From Blasia pusilla (taxonomy: Eukaryota; Marchantiophyta; Marchantiopsida; Blasiales), in assembly GCA_050084515.1 (NCBI GenBank), contig CM114271.1:2356001-2420000 (forward strand): 64,000 nucleotides of DNA, read 5' to 3'. Within the stretch, counting starts at the first letter, position 1. Each line of letters starts with the position of its first letter. Shown here one piece after another: positions 47,825-58,719 of this stretch. Under the pieces are notes generated by a model, which saw nothing but the letters and a program-made list of their open reading frames with translations, ran no database searches and had not been told where the DNA came from. The translations under genes and the position numbers were made by a program.

Positions 47825-48502
47825 TTGGCGACGTTGGGAGTTGGACCAACTGAGGTGTTCCGGTTGGCCGCCACATTGTGTGAGCATGGAGAGATGATTG
47901 CTTCTTGTTCAGAGGTAGTTGAGGAGGTGGTGGACTTGCCATCAGAGCCGATGCTCGAGACGTTCCCCATAGAGTCATGGCATGCAGCGGCGGCGAAGTT
48001 GGTAGATATGCCAGCTCAATCGGCCATAGAGCGAGCAGTGGTGACACCTGGAGTAGTGTTACTGGATAACCGAGCTAGAGTATTTTGCTTGGTTAGTCCC
48101 CCGGGGACAGTATACCACCTACAGCTCGTCCTACTTGATTCGGGAGCGCAACCCTTGATGTTAGGGAAGGCGGCGTGTTTAGCGTTGGGGTTACGGAAGG
48201 CCATTATTGAACCTTGTCCCCTCCAGATACAGACCTCGATTGGGGGCGTGTCACCCACTCAATATATGACTCGACAGGAGATTGTTGTCAGAGTCCAGCC
48301 AGAGCATGTGACGGATAGTGCTATGGTGCGCACACGTGCGATTACGACACCACCTGAGTCGTACGATGTGTTGGTGGGGAGTACAGTGTTATATCCCTTA
48401 GGATTCATCCTAGACTTCTGGGAGGAGACCGTTGCTTATCGGCCAGCATGGCGGTCAGGTGACCGCCGGATGAGTCAATTACCCGTGCAGTTTGCGGGAT
48501 GA
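47825..48502 (+). pseudogene. Element C aspartic protease
   Basis: A 225-residue frame with the active site VLLDSGAQPLMLGK and the downstream VLVGSTVLYPLGFILDFW. It ends in a TGA where the polyprotein would continue into the methyltransferase region. The domain itself is intact and diverged from A and B, showing C is a separate subfamily. Confidence 0.85.
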
Positions 48503-49905
48503 GGTGGTCGATCACGAGGCGAGTCTATGACCACGTTGGCAGCTTTCACAGGTAGTGTTAGCTGGCCAGGAGAGTTGTTGGAGGGGAACGCACATGCGGA
48601 GGATGTCCTTGTAGCAGATAGTCCCACGGAGAGACATGCCATGGCGGGTGTCTCTTCCCATGTTGGCGAGGCCTCTTCACCATTGTGGGGTACGACTCGA
48701 GAGCTACAGAGGAGTGCCGACGACCTCGTGAGGCAGGCGTGGAGTCATGTTTTTATCCTAGAGCAGCGAGAGTCACGTGGCGATTGGGCTCTTGGAGTGG
48801 AGACGTTGACCCCACTGGATACCACACCTGTTGTGTGGTAGTGCCCAGAGGAGGGTGTTAGGGTGTTAGATCTCTTCGGAGGGATTAGCATCGGATTGGC
48901 TGCACTATTGCAGGCGGGCATACGAGTGCATCGGTACCTTTATGTGGAGAGAGATGAGACCGCGCGGTGAGTATCATTACGTCACGTGGCGAGATTGGTC
49001 CAGAGGTATCCTGAGTTGTTGCCGGTATCTGCAGTACGGGGATATTAGATACGCTACCCGCCGACATCTCTTTGGTAGGGGCGCAGGATCTGGATAGAGT
49101 TGGCACCATTCATTTGGTGATTGCAAGATGGCCATGTCAGGGTCATTCATTAGCTGGCCAAGGATTTGGATTGCAGGATCCGAGGTTAGGGATGTTTTGG
49201 GAGATGCTGCGAGTAGTACGACACTTGCAAGAGAGTCAAATATATTCTCCAACATATATTTTGGAGAATGTGCCATTGTTGGGAGACACTCGTGCACGTG
49301 TGATGACGAGTGTACATCAAGTGAGGTCCTGGTTGGGACCTGCTGTGTTGTTAGATGCAACGAGAGTTGGGTCACATGCTCATCATCCACTACTGTGGTG
49401 GACGAACCTGATACCATCAGAGGTACTGAGTCCAACATACGGTGGAGTCTAGAGAGCACCACATCTCACAGTGGATGCTATTTTGGGCTGAGGGCGTCGA
49501 TCTCAGGTGGTGACACGGGATGATAGACCACCGTTGGCCATGGCCAATAGACTGGGGGAGTTGAGGGAAACCTTACCTATGTTGGTGAGCTTCCCAGCAT
49601 CCCATGCCTTTCGTCAGGGAGGGCCAGGCATGATTTGGGATGAGGTGACCGGAGCATTGGAGAAGCCTACAGCAGATGAGCGCGAGCGCGCCATGGGGTT
49701 CACTACCAGTACTACGGCGGTGCCAGGGATGACTGAGGCATCCCGGAGACAGGATTTGGGGCAGGCGATGGACCTCAACTGTCTCACATGGATAGTCAGC
49801 CTAGGTATGGCTGAGCAGAGACGGATGCGAGTATCATCCATGCCGTCATGTCCACGAGTTGGACCATTGCCTCGTGGTGGTCAATATGTATTGGTCAAGT
49901 AGGGC
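48503..49905 (+). pseudogene. Element C DNMT3-like methyltransferase with catalytic Cys kept
   Basis: Motif I VLDLFGGISIGLAALLQAG with following YVERDE (about 48868-48965), motif IV RWPCQGHS with the nucleophile Cys codon at 49135-49137, MFWEMLRVVRHLQ, motif VI YILENVPLLGD, motif VIII region SHAHHPLLWWTN, then VSFPASHAF, DERERAMGF and DLGQAMDLNCLTWI near the end. Disruptions: TAG at about 48839, TGA near 48968, a frameshift between motifs I and IV, and a stop after YGGV near 49452. The first 350 bp (48527-48841) encode a conserved N-terminal extension with no recognised domain. Confidence 0.85.
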
Positions 49906-50104
49906 GAGGAGAGATAGGCACCCATGGACTTCTTGGGACGTCGTTTGAGCAGAGAGTGCAAAGGCGGCTAGAGTAGCACATGTTCATTTTTTGGATGTGG
50001 AGCATGGTGTAGGAGGTCAGAGTGGAGTGGCTGTTGCGGAGGTGGCTAGGGTTGCTACATAGCAACCAAAGCCGGAGGTTGCGTCCTCTCCGAGTGAGGT
50101 CACG

Positions 50105-51540
50105 ATGGAGACTTGGAAGCCTGTGATAGGTCTCAAGTTGATAGGAGGAGAGCAACGGCGAGTTCATAGGTTTCTGAGAGGGCATGTGAGTTGTTTTGCC
50201 TTCTGTATGAGAGACTTGGGTACGCTGAAGGGTCCCGGGATATGGATTGAGTTGGCTAGTGATATGCCAATCTTTCGTTGACCCTACAGGTATTCTGACA
50301 AGGAGCAAGCCTTGATTCAGAGCAAGAGTCAGGACTTGTTGGAGGCAGGACTTGTGGAGTTATCACATGGGGAGTATGCATCTGCCACAGCCATGCCGGC
50401 AAAGAAGGATATGTATGGCAATTGGACGGATAGGCGAATGTGTGGAGATTACCATCCTATCAACCGACAGACGAGGTCAGATTGGTACGCCATGCCTACT
50501 CCTGAGGAGATCTGTGATGCGGTAGGGCATGCAAAGATCTTCAGTACTTTAGATCTCCGTGCTGGCTATCATCAGCTTCCTATCAGGTTGGAGGACAGGG
50601 AGAAGACAACATTTAGGGGGATAGATCGGTTCGGGAGAGATTGCTTGTATCAATGGTGGTTCTTACCATTTGGGTTGAAGAACGTGCCTTCAGAGTTTCA
50701 GAGAGTGATGGATAGTATTTTGGCTGGATTGGATTCTGTACGATGTTACATAGATGATATTCTTATCTTCAGTTCCACGGTTGAGGAGCATGAGCAACAC
50801 TTGGAGGAGGTGTTTCACGATTGCAGTTACATGGACTGAAGTTACATCCAAGCAAATGCAGATTCTTTCAGGAGCAGATTGAGTACTTGGGACACACCAT
50901 ATACCCGAGTGGGTTAGGCGTTCAACTGACAAAGGTAGAGGCTATTGCGCAGATTCCATGCCCTACAGATGTGAGTCGAGTCCGAGCATTTCTTGGACTG
51001 GCAAACTACTATCGACGGTATGTCAAGGGTTTTAGTGCGATCGCAAAGTCTTTGACCTTGTTGACGAGACTTGATCAGGTTTGGTTGTGGGGAGATGAAC
51101 AGGAGCGAGCATTTCAGGAGCTCAAGGACAAGTTGACGTCCTCACCCAATTTACAGAGACTGGTTAGGGGTCACCCATTCCAGTTACATACGGATTGGAG
51201 CATGTTGGGTCTAGGAGCAGTGCTTACTCAGAGGGATGACGAGGAGAGGGAGTTTGTTGTGGTTTACGCGAGCCGATCGAACAACATTGCAGAGGCGAAG
51301 TACATCTCCTACAAGGGAGAGTGCTTGGCTGTAGTGTGGGTTGTGGCACATTTTAGGTGCTATTTATTCGGCAACCCTTTCACACTTATCACTGAGTCCG
51401 ACAAGCTTACGGGAAAGCTTGCCAGGTGGGCTCTATTACTATAGGAGTATGAGTTTGAGGTGGTTCATAGGCCAGGTCGGCTGAACCAGGATGCGGATGG
51501 GTTGAGTCGTAATCCATGTCCGAGTCAGAGAGACGACATA
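50105..51540 (+). pseudogene. Element C reverse transcriptase and RNase H
   Basis: Starts METWKPVIGLKLIGG as in A. RT boxes: MCGDYHPINRQT, FSTLDLRAGYHQLPI, FLPFGLKNVPSEFQRVM and RCYIDDILIFS. A TGA (CGA in A) interrupts IFR*PYR near 50278, and a frameshift occurs near 50825. RNase H has HTDWSMLGLGAVL and YKGECLAVVWVV but lacks the DHQPLKWLM segment found in A, a clean in-frame loss of about 9 codons. A TAG replaces the CAG of A near 51442. Confidence 0.85.
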
Positions 51541-51899
51541 GTAGCTCGATGGCACGGAGAGAGTGATGAGGAGATGGTGCCCGGTCGGCATGCATATGCC
51601 TATCTTTGTTGGTTGACTATGGCAGGTCAGCCACAAGTGATGACTCTAGTGGTGGGGTTGGATGATGAGTCTTTGGATCCGGAGGTTAGTGAGGAGGTGA
51701 CAGATGGTCGTGATATCCATGACGACGTGGAGGTTGTGGAGTTCTTGCGCAGTGGCGTCATTGTGAGTACAGTGAGTGCTAGGGAGCGGGATCGGATCCT
51801 ATAGAGAGCCAAGAGGTTCAGGTGGGAGGGGACTCACATTTTGCGGGTATGGGGAGATGGTAGGATACGAGTGGTACCTCATCCTTCCTAGCAAGCACG

Positions 51900-53219
51900 T
51901 GTAGTGCGACATGCCCATGAGGAGTTGGGACATTTCGAGTAAAGCGACTTACTGACTTACTCCGGTTCGATATTGGTGGCGCGGCATGCATATTGGGGTG
52001 CCGAGTTTGTGGCGGATGTATGGTATGTGACAGAGTGCGAGCATCCTTCAATGCTCCCACTCATAGATTACATCCTTTTCCGATTATGGGTTTAGGTTAT
52101 CGGTGGAGTTTAGACTTTACGGGACCTTTGCCATTGACGGGACGTCATCATCGGTACGTGTTGGTCATGGTGGATCATTTCTCCAAGTGGATAGAGTTGG
52201 TGGCGCTACCAAAAAAGGCAAGCAAGGGAACAGCTTATGCGTTTCTAGATCGTGTGCTTAGTCACTTTGGTGCACCGGCGGAGGTGTTGACTGACCAGGG
52301 TATCGAGTTCTGGGGAGAGTTTCAGGCCTTGTGTGATCAGGGGCTGATAGATCATTGCACCACGTCTAGAGATCATCCTGAGGCGGATGGGTTGGCGGAG
52401 AGAGTGGTACAGATGGTGAAGAGAGGATTGCGCAAGCAAAGCTTGCAGCGGGGACACTTGAGGGAGTGGGACCTACAGTTGCCATGGTTGGCTATGGGTT
52501 ATCGCTTTAGTCGGCAGGCATCCTTGGCGTCATTTTCACCGTACTTTTTGCTCTTTGGGAGAGAGCCAGATTTACCTGCAGCAATTCGACGTGACATGGC
52601 GGAGGTGTTAGATCTTGTTGATCTAGATGTGTGGGTACAAGCATGTTCTCAGAGAGCAGAAGTTTTTCGTAGAATTTTGCCTATGGCCTTTGAGAACTTA
52701 GCTATTGCCCAGCATACAGATACATTGAGGTACGCGACCATTCGTGGAGGAGGTTATCATCCAGGGATTAGGAGGTTTCATCCTGGAGATTAGGTGTATT
52801 TACAGCAGGAGGCACCCACGACGCTAGATGTCACTGTAGGGCGCACGATCCTACGTGTGCGCGAGGTATTACCGACCGGAGTCCTCATGTTGGAGGGACG
52901 GGATGGTATGGTTTGGAAGGATCATGTGCGCAATTATGTGCCATGTCATCTTTCAAACGTAGATGGGACAGTGGATCCGAGCTTGGGAGTGGTACTTGCA
53001 AGCTTGAGGTGTATGTTGTGCAGATCTGCGAGGGATGCAGCCACCATGTTGGTATGTGATGGTTGTTCTCGAGGGTGGCATATGTCATGTCTGACCCCTT
53101 CTCTTGATGTGGTTCCCACCGGACAATGGATGTGTCCGAGATGTGTAAAGGATAGTAGGTCATGTCAGAGAGATGTGATATTTTCTACCTGGAGTTGGGG
53201 GGATCCAAGTGCCAGCTAG
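51900..53219 (+). pseudogene. Element C integrase with intact C-terminal PHD finger
   Basis: The zinc head is damaged by a frameshift (51900-52040: HEELGHF ... CMVCDRV). The DDE core is complete: RWSLDFTGPLPL, VLTDQGIEFW and HPEADGLAERVVQ. The tether includes FGREPDLPAAIRRDM. A TAG (TAT in A) at 52791-52793 interrupts GD*VYLQQ. The last frame (52794-53219) carries EGRDGMVWKDHVR, then the PHD finger CMLC, CDGC, HMSC, WMCPRC with all eight ligands (C4HC3). PHD fingers commonly read histone H3 N-terminal tails, so a targeting role is plausible. Confidence 0.87.
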
Positions 53220-53226
53220 GGGGGCG

Positions 53227-53986
53227 GTTGTATGATCTCCATGTATATGTATGAGTTGATTTTTTTACATGTGTGGATCGACCCATGTGTGGGGAAGATC
53301 GGAGTTTTGTGGTGTAGATGTGACCAACGATGTATGTTGTGTAGCGATATGTATGCGCACGATAGTTGTCATATATGAGTAGCCGATAGGCCGAGATCTA
53401 TCGTGGATAGGGCATAGGAGCCAACGGACTATCTTGAGTGTAACTTTATCCCACGGTGTCGGATGATGTTGAGAATAGGTCCATTGTGTCAGGAACGTCG
53501 TTTTTGACAATTTTCATGTTGAGGTCTTTTACGGCCGGGTGACTTGCTGACCAGATCACCCGCCTCTGGTAACCTGTGTGCGCGCACGTAACCAAGGGGA
53601 GGGCTATTTTTAGGGGAAAAGCCTTTTGGCTCTTCCCAACCCTATATAAGAGAGGAAGATGGCTTTCCTAAGCCATCTTTCTCATGTTGGGCCGTTGGAG
53701 CACCTCCCTTGTATGTGTGTGAGATAGGACTAGGGTGCTAGCGTCCGGATTCCATGATAGCTCAGGGTGAACGAGGCTCGATATGTCGATGTAGATTGAG
53801 GAGTGGAGTTTTAGGCCGGGTGTGCCGTTTTTACTACTCTTTATTTTTGTTGTGTGATCTCCATGTATATGTATGAGTTGATTTTTGTACATGTGTGGAT
53901 CGACCCGTGTGTGGGAAAGATCGGTGTTGTGTGGTGTAGATGTGACCAGCGATGTATGTTGTGTAGTGATATATATGCGCACGACA
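53227..53986 (+). repeat. Element C 3' terminal block B1-A2-B2
   Basis: B1 (53227-53365) starts right after GCCAGCTAGGGGGGCGG. A2 (53367-53848) matches A1. B2 (53849-53986) matches B1: both run GTTGT(A/G)TGATCTCCATG ... GATGTATGTTGTGTAG ... TGCGCACGA. The element ends with B2, directly followed by the ACCA target duplication. Confidence 0.87.
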
Positions 53987-53990
53987 ACCA

Positions 53991-54400
53991 TCTCTCAACT
54001 TCTCTCTATTCCTTTCATGACCTACTCATACAATAACGAATTGAATTGATCTTGTTCCATCTGACTTCTAATACGGGCATAATGAGACCCATCATCCATG
54101 ACTTTGGTCTCCATTCTAGATTCTATGATGTAAGGTTGCCCAAGAATCATAGGATAAGCATCTCCATTTTGAACAAAGAAATTTTGCTCAATTAACACAT
54201 CTCCGATACGGGTTTTGACTGATGGACAAGCACCGTAGAGTTCACCTTTTTGGTTGTTAGCCGCTCGTAGTACCCATCCATGCCATGTATCAATTGGCCA
54301 CATCCCTTTGTCGTATACACTTCGTGACATGATGTTGATCTCCAAACCATGATCAACGAGAGCCAGAACTGACTCTTGGAGAGAGCCGAGTCAAACTCTA
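53991..54400 (-). pseudogene. D1 aspartic protease-like domain
   Basis: Frames read VDHGLEINIMS with Asp-His-Gly in place of Asp-Ser/Thr-Gly, then YPMILGQPYI. This DHG-type active site is my recollection of some plant gypsy proteases and may be natural. A frameshift lies near 54370. The sequence stops at LLYE followed by TAG near 54022. Confidence 0.65.
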
Positions 54401-56217
54401 GCCTCCGTCGTTGCACGCGCCCAATATGACCGAGAATAGTGTCCACCATTGTGTCTTTCTTCACCTTGTTCTGTCAAGGCTTCTCCTACTCTCGCCTCTT
54501 CTCCTTGTAAGTCAAGCTTTTGTCCAAAAACTTGGCAAAGCTCTTCATCTTCTTCTTTTGTGATGTCAGTATCCAATGCCCTCACCATTACCATATCTGC
54601 AGTCATCTGCCTTTTCCTTTTGATCACATCTATGATCAACTCATGAAAGTCACGTTTGGCTATGCCCAAGACTTCCCTCAAAGAAAACTCTATTTTTGCA
54701 TCCAAAATCCTTTCCTCAAGAATCTCCTTTAAATTCGTGCTTGTCTCTATATCAGACTGCAACTTGTATGTAGGAGTCTTACCCTTGGTCTTCTGGGAAG
54801 ACATCAATTCTTTCTCCTTCATTCCACCTTCTTTCATCTGAGAATCCATCATAAATTCAGATGTAGAAGGCCCTTCTTCTCTTGATGGTTGCGCCTCTGG
54901 TTGCCCTTTCCTTCTTACGGTCCTTGCTCTTCTTGCAACTTCCTCGAGATCAACACCATCATTATCGCGTCTCCTCTTCTCCTCCATACTAGCATTTTGC
55001 CAACTCACATGTTTCTCTTGTGCTAGGTATGCTTTTACACACCCAATTTCCACTGGATCATCCCATCCAGTCAGATGACGGATAGTCTCTGCCCTTCGTA
55101 TCATCACTTCTCGAGGAAATTGTAATGATTCACTTTTAGCTACAGATACAATAGGCGCTTCTATTTTTACTGCAAAGGTATCAGAATCTAATGCCGTAGT
55201 GGCAACTCCTACTTGACTTCTCACTAAGCCTTTCATTCCTCCTCTACCAAAGTTGGTATTCAACGGCATACCATTCTGCGTTGAATGAATCTTCCCATCT
55301 TTGAACTTTACTATTCCATTCCTAAGAGCTTCTGAAAACTCCTCACATTCTCGACGTTGATGTTCAACACTATTACACCATATATATCTTCTCACAAAGT
55401 TCCTACTTGTTGAAGGAGCACCAACACTAGGATTCATATTAAGTTTAAGCTCTGCCATTTCTACTCTCAATTCTCTCAAACCTTTCACCAACTCATCTAT
55501 AGCAGAATCTTCAAGTTTTGTTGAAACGGGCTTAGGCAATGGATTTGAAATTAATACCTCCAACTTGAATAGTGCGGTTCTACCTCTACTTTGATTTTGC
55601 TTTGTAAGGATAGCAACAGCTTCTTCCACTTTCTTCCAATTAGTGCTGACACCTCCTTCTTCGGTCTTGTCCGCCAACATTATGAAAAGCTTGTCCTCCA
55701 AATTCTCGTCAGCCGCCTCAAGGAATAACTCAGTTTTCCTCAAGTCTAGAGTTGCTCTTTCGGAAGAAGACAGTTGAAAAAATCGCTTCTCAAACTCACG
55801 CAATAATTCATTTGGAGTCATTCCCTTCCCTAGACGTTGCTCTATCCATTCTAAAAAACTCCTCTTAGTCACCCGATCCACATCATCATCGAAGAATTCT
55901 CCTTTCAGCAACTGCTCTTATTCCTCCCACGAGGTCGGATTTTCTCCTCTCAACTTCTTCACTTGACTACGAATCTCTAGTATTACAGCTAACTCAAAAC
56001 TTGACACCATATCACCTTGGAGTATACGATTTACCTCCATCTCACAAACGTACTCTCGAACATACTTGATGATGTTTCTCCCATCAAATCTTCCTAACTT
56101 CTTTACAATCGCTTGAAGAGCCCTTGTTGATCTTTGCTCTCCTATGTGAACTCCTCCTTGTTGGCTCAACAATATTGTCAAAGTTCGGAAAAGATCCTCA
56201 GCTCCCTCAGTTCCCAT
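54391..56217 (-). pseudogene. D1 gag
   Basis: The N-terminal frame (56217-55918) has LGRFDGRNIIKYVREYVCEM; after one stop (TAA at 55915-55917) the frame 55911-54391 continues with FLEWIEQRLGKGMTPNELL, RTELFLEAADENLEDKL-like capsid sequence and one zinc-binding candidate CNSVEHQRRECEEF, then a Lys/Glu-rich tail. Apart from the single stop, gag is nearly intact over 600 residues. Confidence 0.75.
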
Positions 56218-56290
56218 TCATGAAGTACTTCCAAAAGTAGTCATCTTGATCAGACTCCAACTTGCAAACATAATCTACCGCCTCAAAGAT

Positions 56291-56310
56291 CTCTCAGTGG
56301 AAGCACCATT
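56291..56310 (-). promoter_or_regulatory. D1 primer-binding site
   Basis: The minus strand reads TGGTGCTTCCACTGAG two bases after the LTR end CACGACA. Position and the starting TGG fit a tRNA 3'-end complement; the tRNA was not identified. Confidence 0.6.
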
Positions 56311-57588
56311 TGTCGTGTTGAGAGCCTTTCTTCGAGTAAGGGCAAGCCTTCTAGCTGAAGAAGACGCGGTCGATACAAGATGAATTCTCTGAGAAGATCT
56401 CCTTTTTCAATATAAAATTATTATGTATACTCTCCATTCTCTCACGACAGGTATCACAAATGGAAGTGCCAAGGCGATCACTTCTTCGTAACATCGGACC
56501 CCAAAATTCCTAACTATAAAATCCCTATAAACTATTTTACGCTTGTATACGAGGAAGATAGCACAATTAGTATTAAACCCTACTTGAGTAGGCCTATTGA
56601 TGTCCATGGATTGCTATATAAGGGCATACAAAGTACAATCCTATGTCCTTCCATATGTGACGATAGGAAGGATCATCGGAGTTGGAGATTGAATGACCTG
56701 GTTCATGAACGCCTCCCCAAAGTGATAAAGTAAATAGCGAGTGAACCAGTGCCTATCTACAAAGAGTATCTTAACATGGTATGGATTGAGGAAAGGAAAG
56801 TCGGGCTCAACTCGTGCTCCACCCTATCCATGCTTGACAGACATTCTCTACTCTCCTCAAGAATGGGTTTTGGCGGAGTTATTCTCCCAAGAGGGCTAAT
56901 CCACTCTCATTGGGGAAGTAACAAGCCAAAACATTCACTATTTTAGTATGACTAAACTCCTCTAAGGTGAAAAACCTCTCATCTCCACACACACACACCA
57001 CACTCTAGAAACCTCTCGAAGAATAGACCATGCTCAAGTTACTCTCCCAAGAGGGGTGATCCACTCTCATTAGAAGATCAAGCAATCCCAAAGTCATACA
57101 CTCAAGAGTGACACGAAAGACTCAAGATGTGGAATAGAAGGTGATGAACCCTTGAAGGTCCCTCCTCTTTATATACTCACAAGAGACCCACAAGAGTACG
57201 AAATAGAGTTAATCTTATCTTGTGCCACATGGCTTCCTCTCAAGGCTTAGCCAATCATATTTTGACACAAGTAGATTTTCTCTTATCTCTTCCAAAATAT
57301 CCTCTTTTACCCACTTGATATTTTCCAAATTACCCCAACTAACCTAGCCACCAACCAATCCTACTTTTTATTTTCATTAAAGCACCAACCTCACTACTTT
57401 ACTTTTATAAAGTTATCTTTTATTTATTACCTCTTTCCTAGAGGTGGGCCCGCATAAAAGAGGCACCATAAAGACGTTTAAACATGGGGATTTCTTTTCT
57501 CTAAGTTAATTTACTTAATACTAATAAAACTCTATCTAACACTTAACGAGGAAGGGGTTTACACACTGGTTGATTTTACTATACGACA
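56311..57588 (-). repeat. D-family LTR, complete (1278 bp), shared by D1 and D2
   Basis: In plus orientation it runs from TGTCGTGTTGAGAGCC to TTTACTATACGACA, with TGTCG/CGACA inverted ends. On its left lies the primer site and gag of D1; on its right lie GGAGGGGGTGAA (minus strand, a polypurine tract) and the integrase of D2. One LTR therefore serves as 5' LTR of D1 and 3' LTR of D2. The matching 3' LTR of D1 is at 39323-40165. Confidence 0.9.
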
Positions 57589-58719
57589 TTCACCCCCTCC
57601 AAACTTGCACATCCTCCGGTATGTGCCGAAAATATCGAGACTTCTTGCTATTTTACTCAAACTTATTTTTGTTGTGCCTCTAGACAGATTGAATCGAAAT
57701 CAAGAAATCCCTCACGTCTACGGAAAATCTTGACCCTTTTTCCTGCAATTGGCAATTTGAGAATTGTGCCATCTAGTTCACGTAGTTTGTAAGTGGCATT
57801 GCCAAAGCAAAGACTACAACGTATGGACCAAACCAACGACGTGCAAACTTCTTAATTGTACTATGCTGGTTGTCGAGGCTATTGTCGTGTACCAAGACCC
57901 AATCTCCTTCTCTTATAGGCTCATTCCGAAGTCGATGCGTTTTGTCGAAGCGCTCCTTATTTTTCAACCTTTGTTCCTTCATTTTGACTAATGCTTCTGC
58001 AATATCTTCTTCCCGCCGCTCTAGCTGCTGCATTCGGAGTGCTAGGAGCTCTTTCCTATCGAGCCCGTCTTCCCACGGCAAACCCATCCAAGTGGGTATA
58101 TCTCCTTCTGCTGGCATTATCGGCTTTTGACCTATCATCAACTCTGTAGGCGTGAACCCTGTAATAGTGTTGTGAGTGGTTCTATGTGCCCATAAAGCAA
58201 ATGGAAGCAATCTAGACCAGTCAGCATAACGATCTCCACACGCCTTTACCAATGCTTGAATGATTGGCGGATGTCCCCTCTCGCTCTTGCCGTTTGTCTC
58301 CGGATTCATGGATATTGTTAATCTCAACTAGACTCCATATCTCTTAAAGAACTCTTGTGCTTCCTCTGCATTCAACTCACCTCTATCTGCACGGATTCTC
58401 CCGACACTCCCATATCGAGCAACAATATCCTCTAGAATAAAACAAGATATAGACTCTGTGGTTTTAGCCCGTAAAGCCCTCCCTTCTATAAAGTTGGACA
58501 ACTCTTCTCGTGCTAGGACTAGATAATGCATTCCCCAAAGACCTAGTGGCATAGCAACTACATCTATAACCCATTGATGATGAATAGACAAAGGATATGT
58601 GGGTTTAAGTTCATCTCTCATCATGATTTTTGATTGAAACTGACATTCAACACATGACCCAACATATCTCTCAACATCCTTATATAGGCCAACATATCTC
58701 TCAACATCCTTATATAGGC
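57589..58719 (-). mobile_element. D2: integrase end of a second D copy, truncated
   Basis: Integrase core frames 58624-58328 (HHQWVIDVVAMPLG, RADRGELNAEEAQEFF) and 58327-57773 (MNPETNGKSERGHPP, FALWAHRTTHNTITGFTPTELM), a tail with EPIREGDWVLVHDNS, and the polypurine tract at about 57589-57600. A single TAG separates the two frames. The catalytic Glu absent from D1 is present. At 58660-58719 a 30-bp block is duplicated at the break with element F. Confidence 0.85.

Larger units (their letters stand above)
44380..53986 (+). mobile_element. Element C: complete DNMT-bearing gypsy-like retrotransposon, TSD ACCA
   Basis: 9607 bp from TGTCACATATGAG (44380) to GCGCACGACA (53986), flanked by ACCA at 44376-44379 and 53987-53990, inserted into D1. 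Order: A1, leader, gag, protease, DNMT3-like methyltransferase, RT, RNase H, integrase, PHD, polypurine tract, B1, A2, B2. It is the only structurally complete member here. All catalytic motifs checked are present (WPCQG, YIDD, DDE, PHD cysteines), but nonsense changes and frameshifts interrupt the reading frame, several as CAG to TAG or CGA to TGA. Confidence 0.9.
40166..56310 (-). mobile_element. Internal region of D1, second gypsy family, interrupted by E2 and C
   Basis: On the minus strand from 56310: primer-binding site, gag, protease, [element C 53986-44380], spacer, RT, RNase H, integrase, [E2 41399-40412], integrase end. No methyltransferase or PHD is present. Codon-level decay is moderate. 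Confidence 0.85.
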
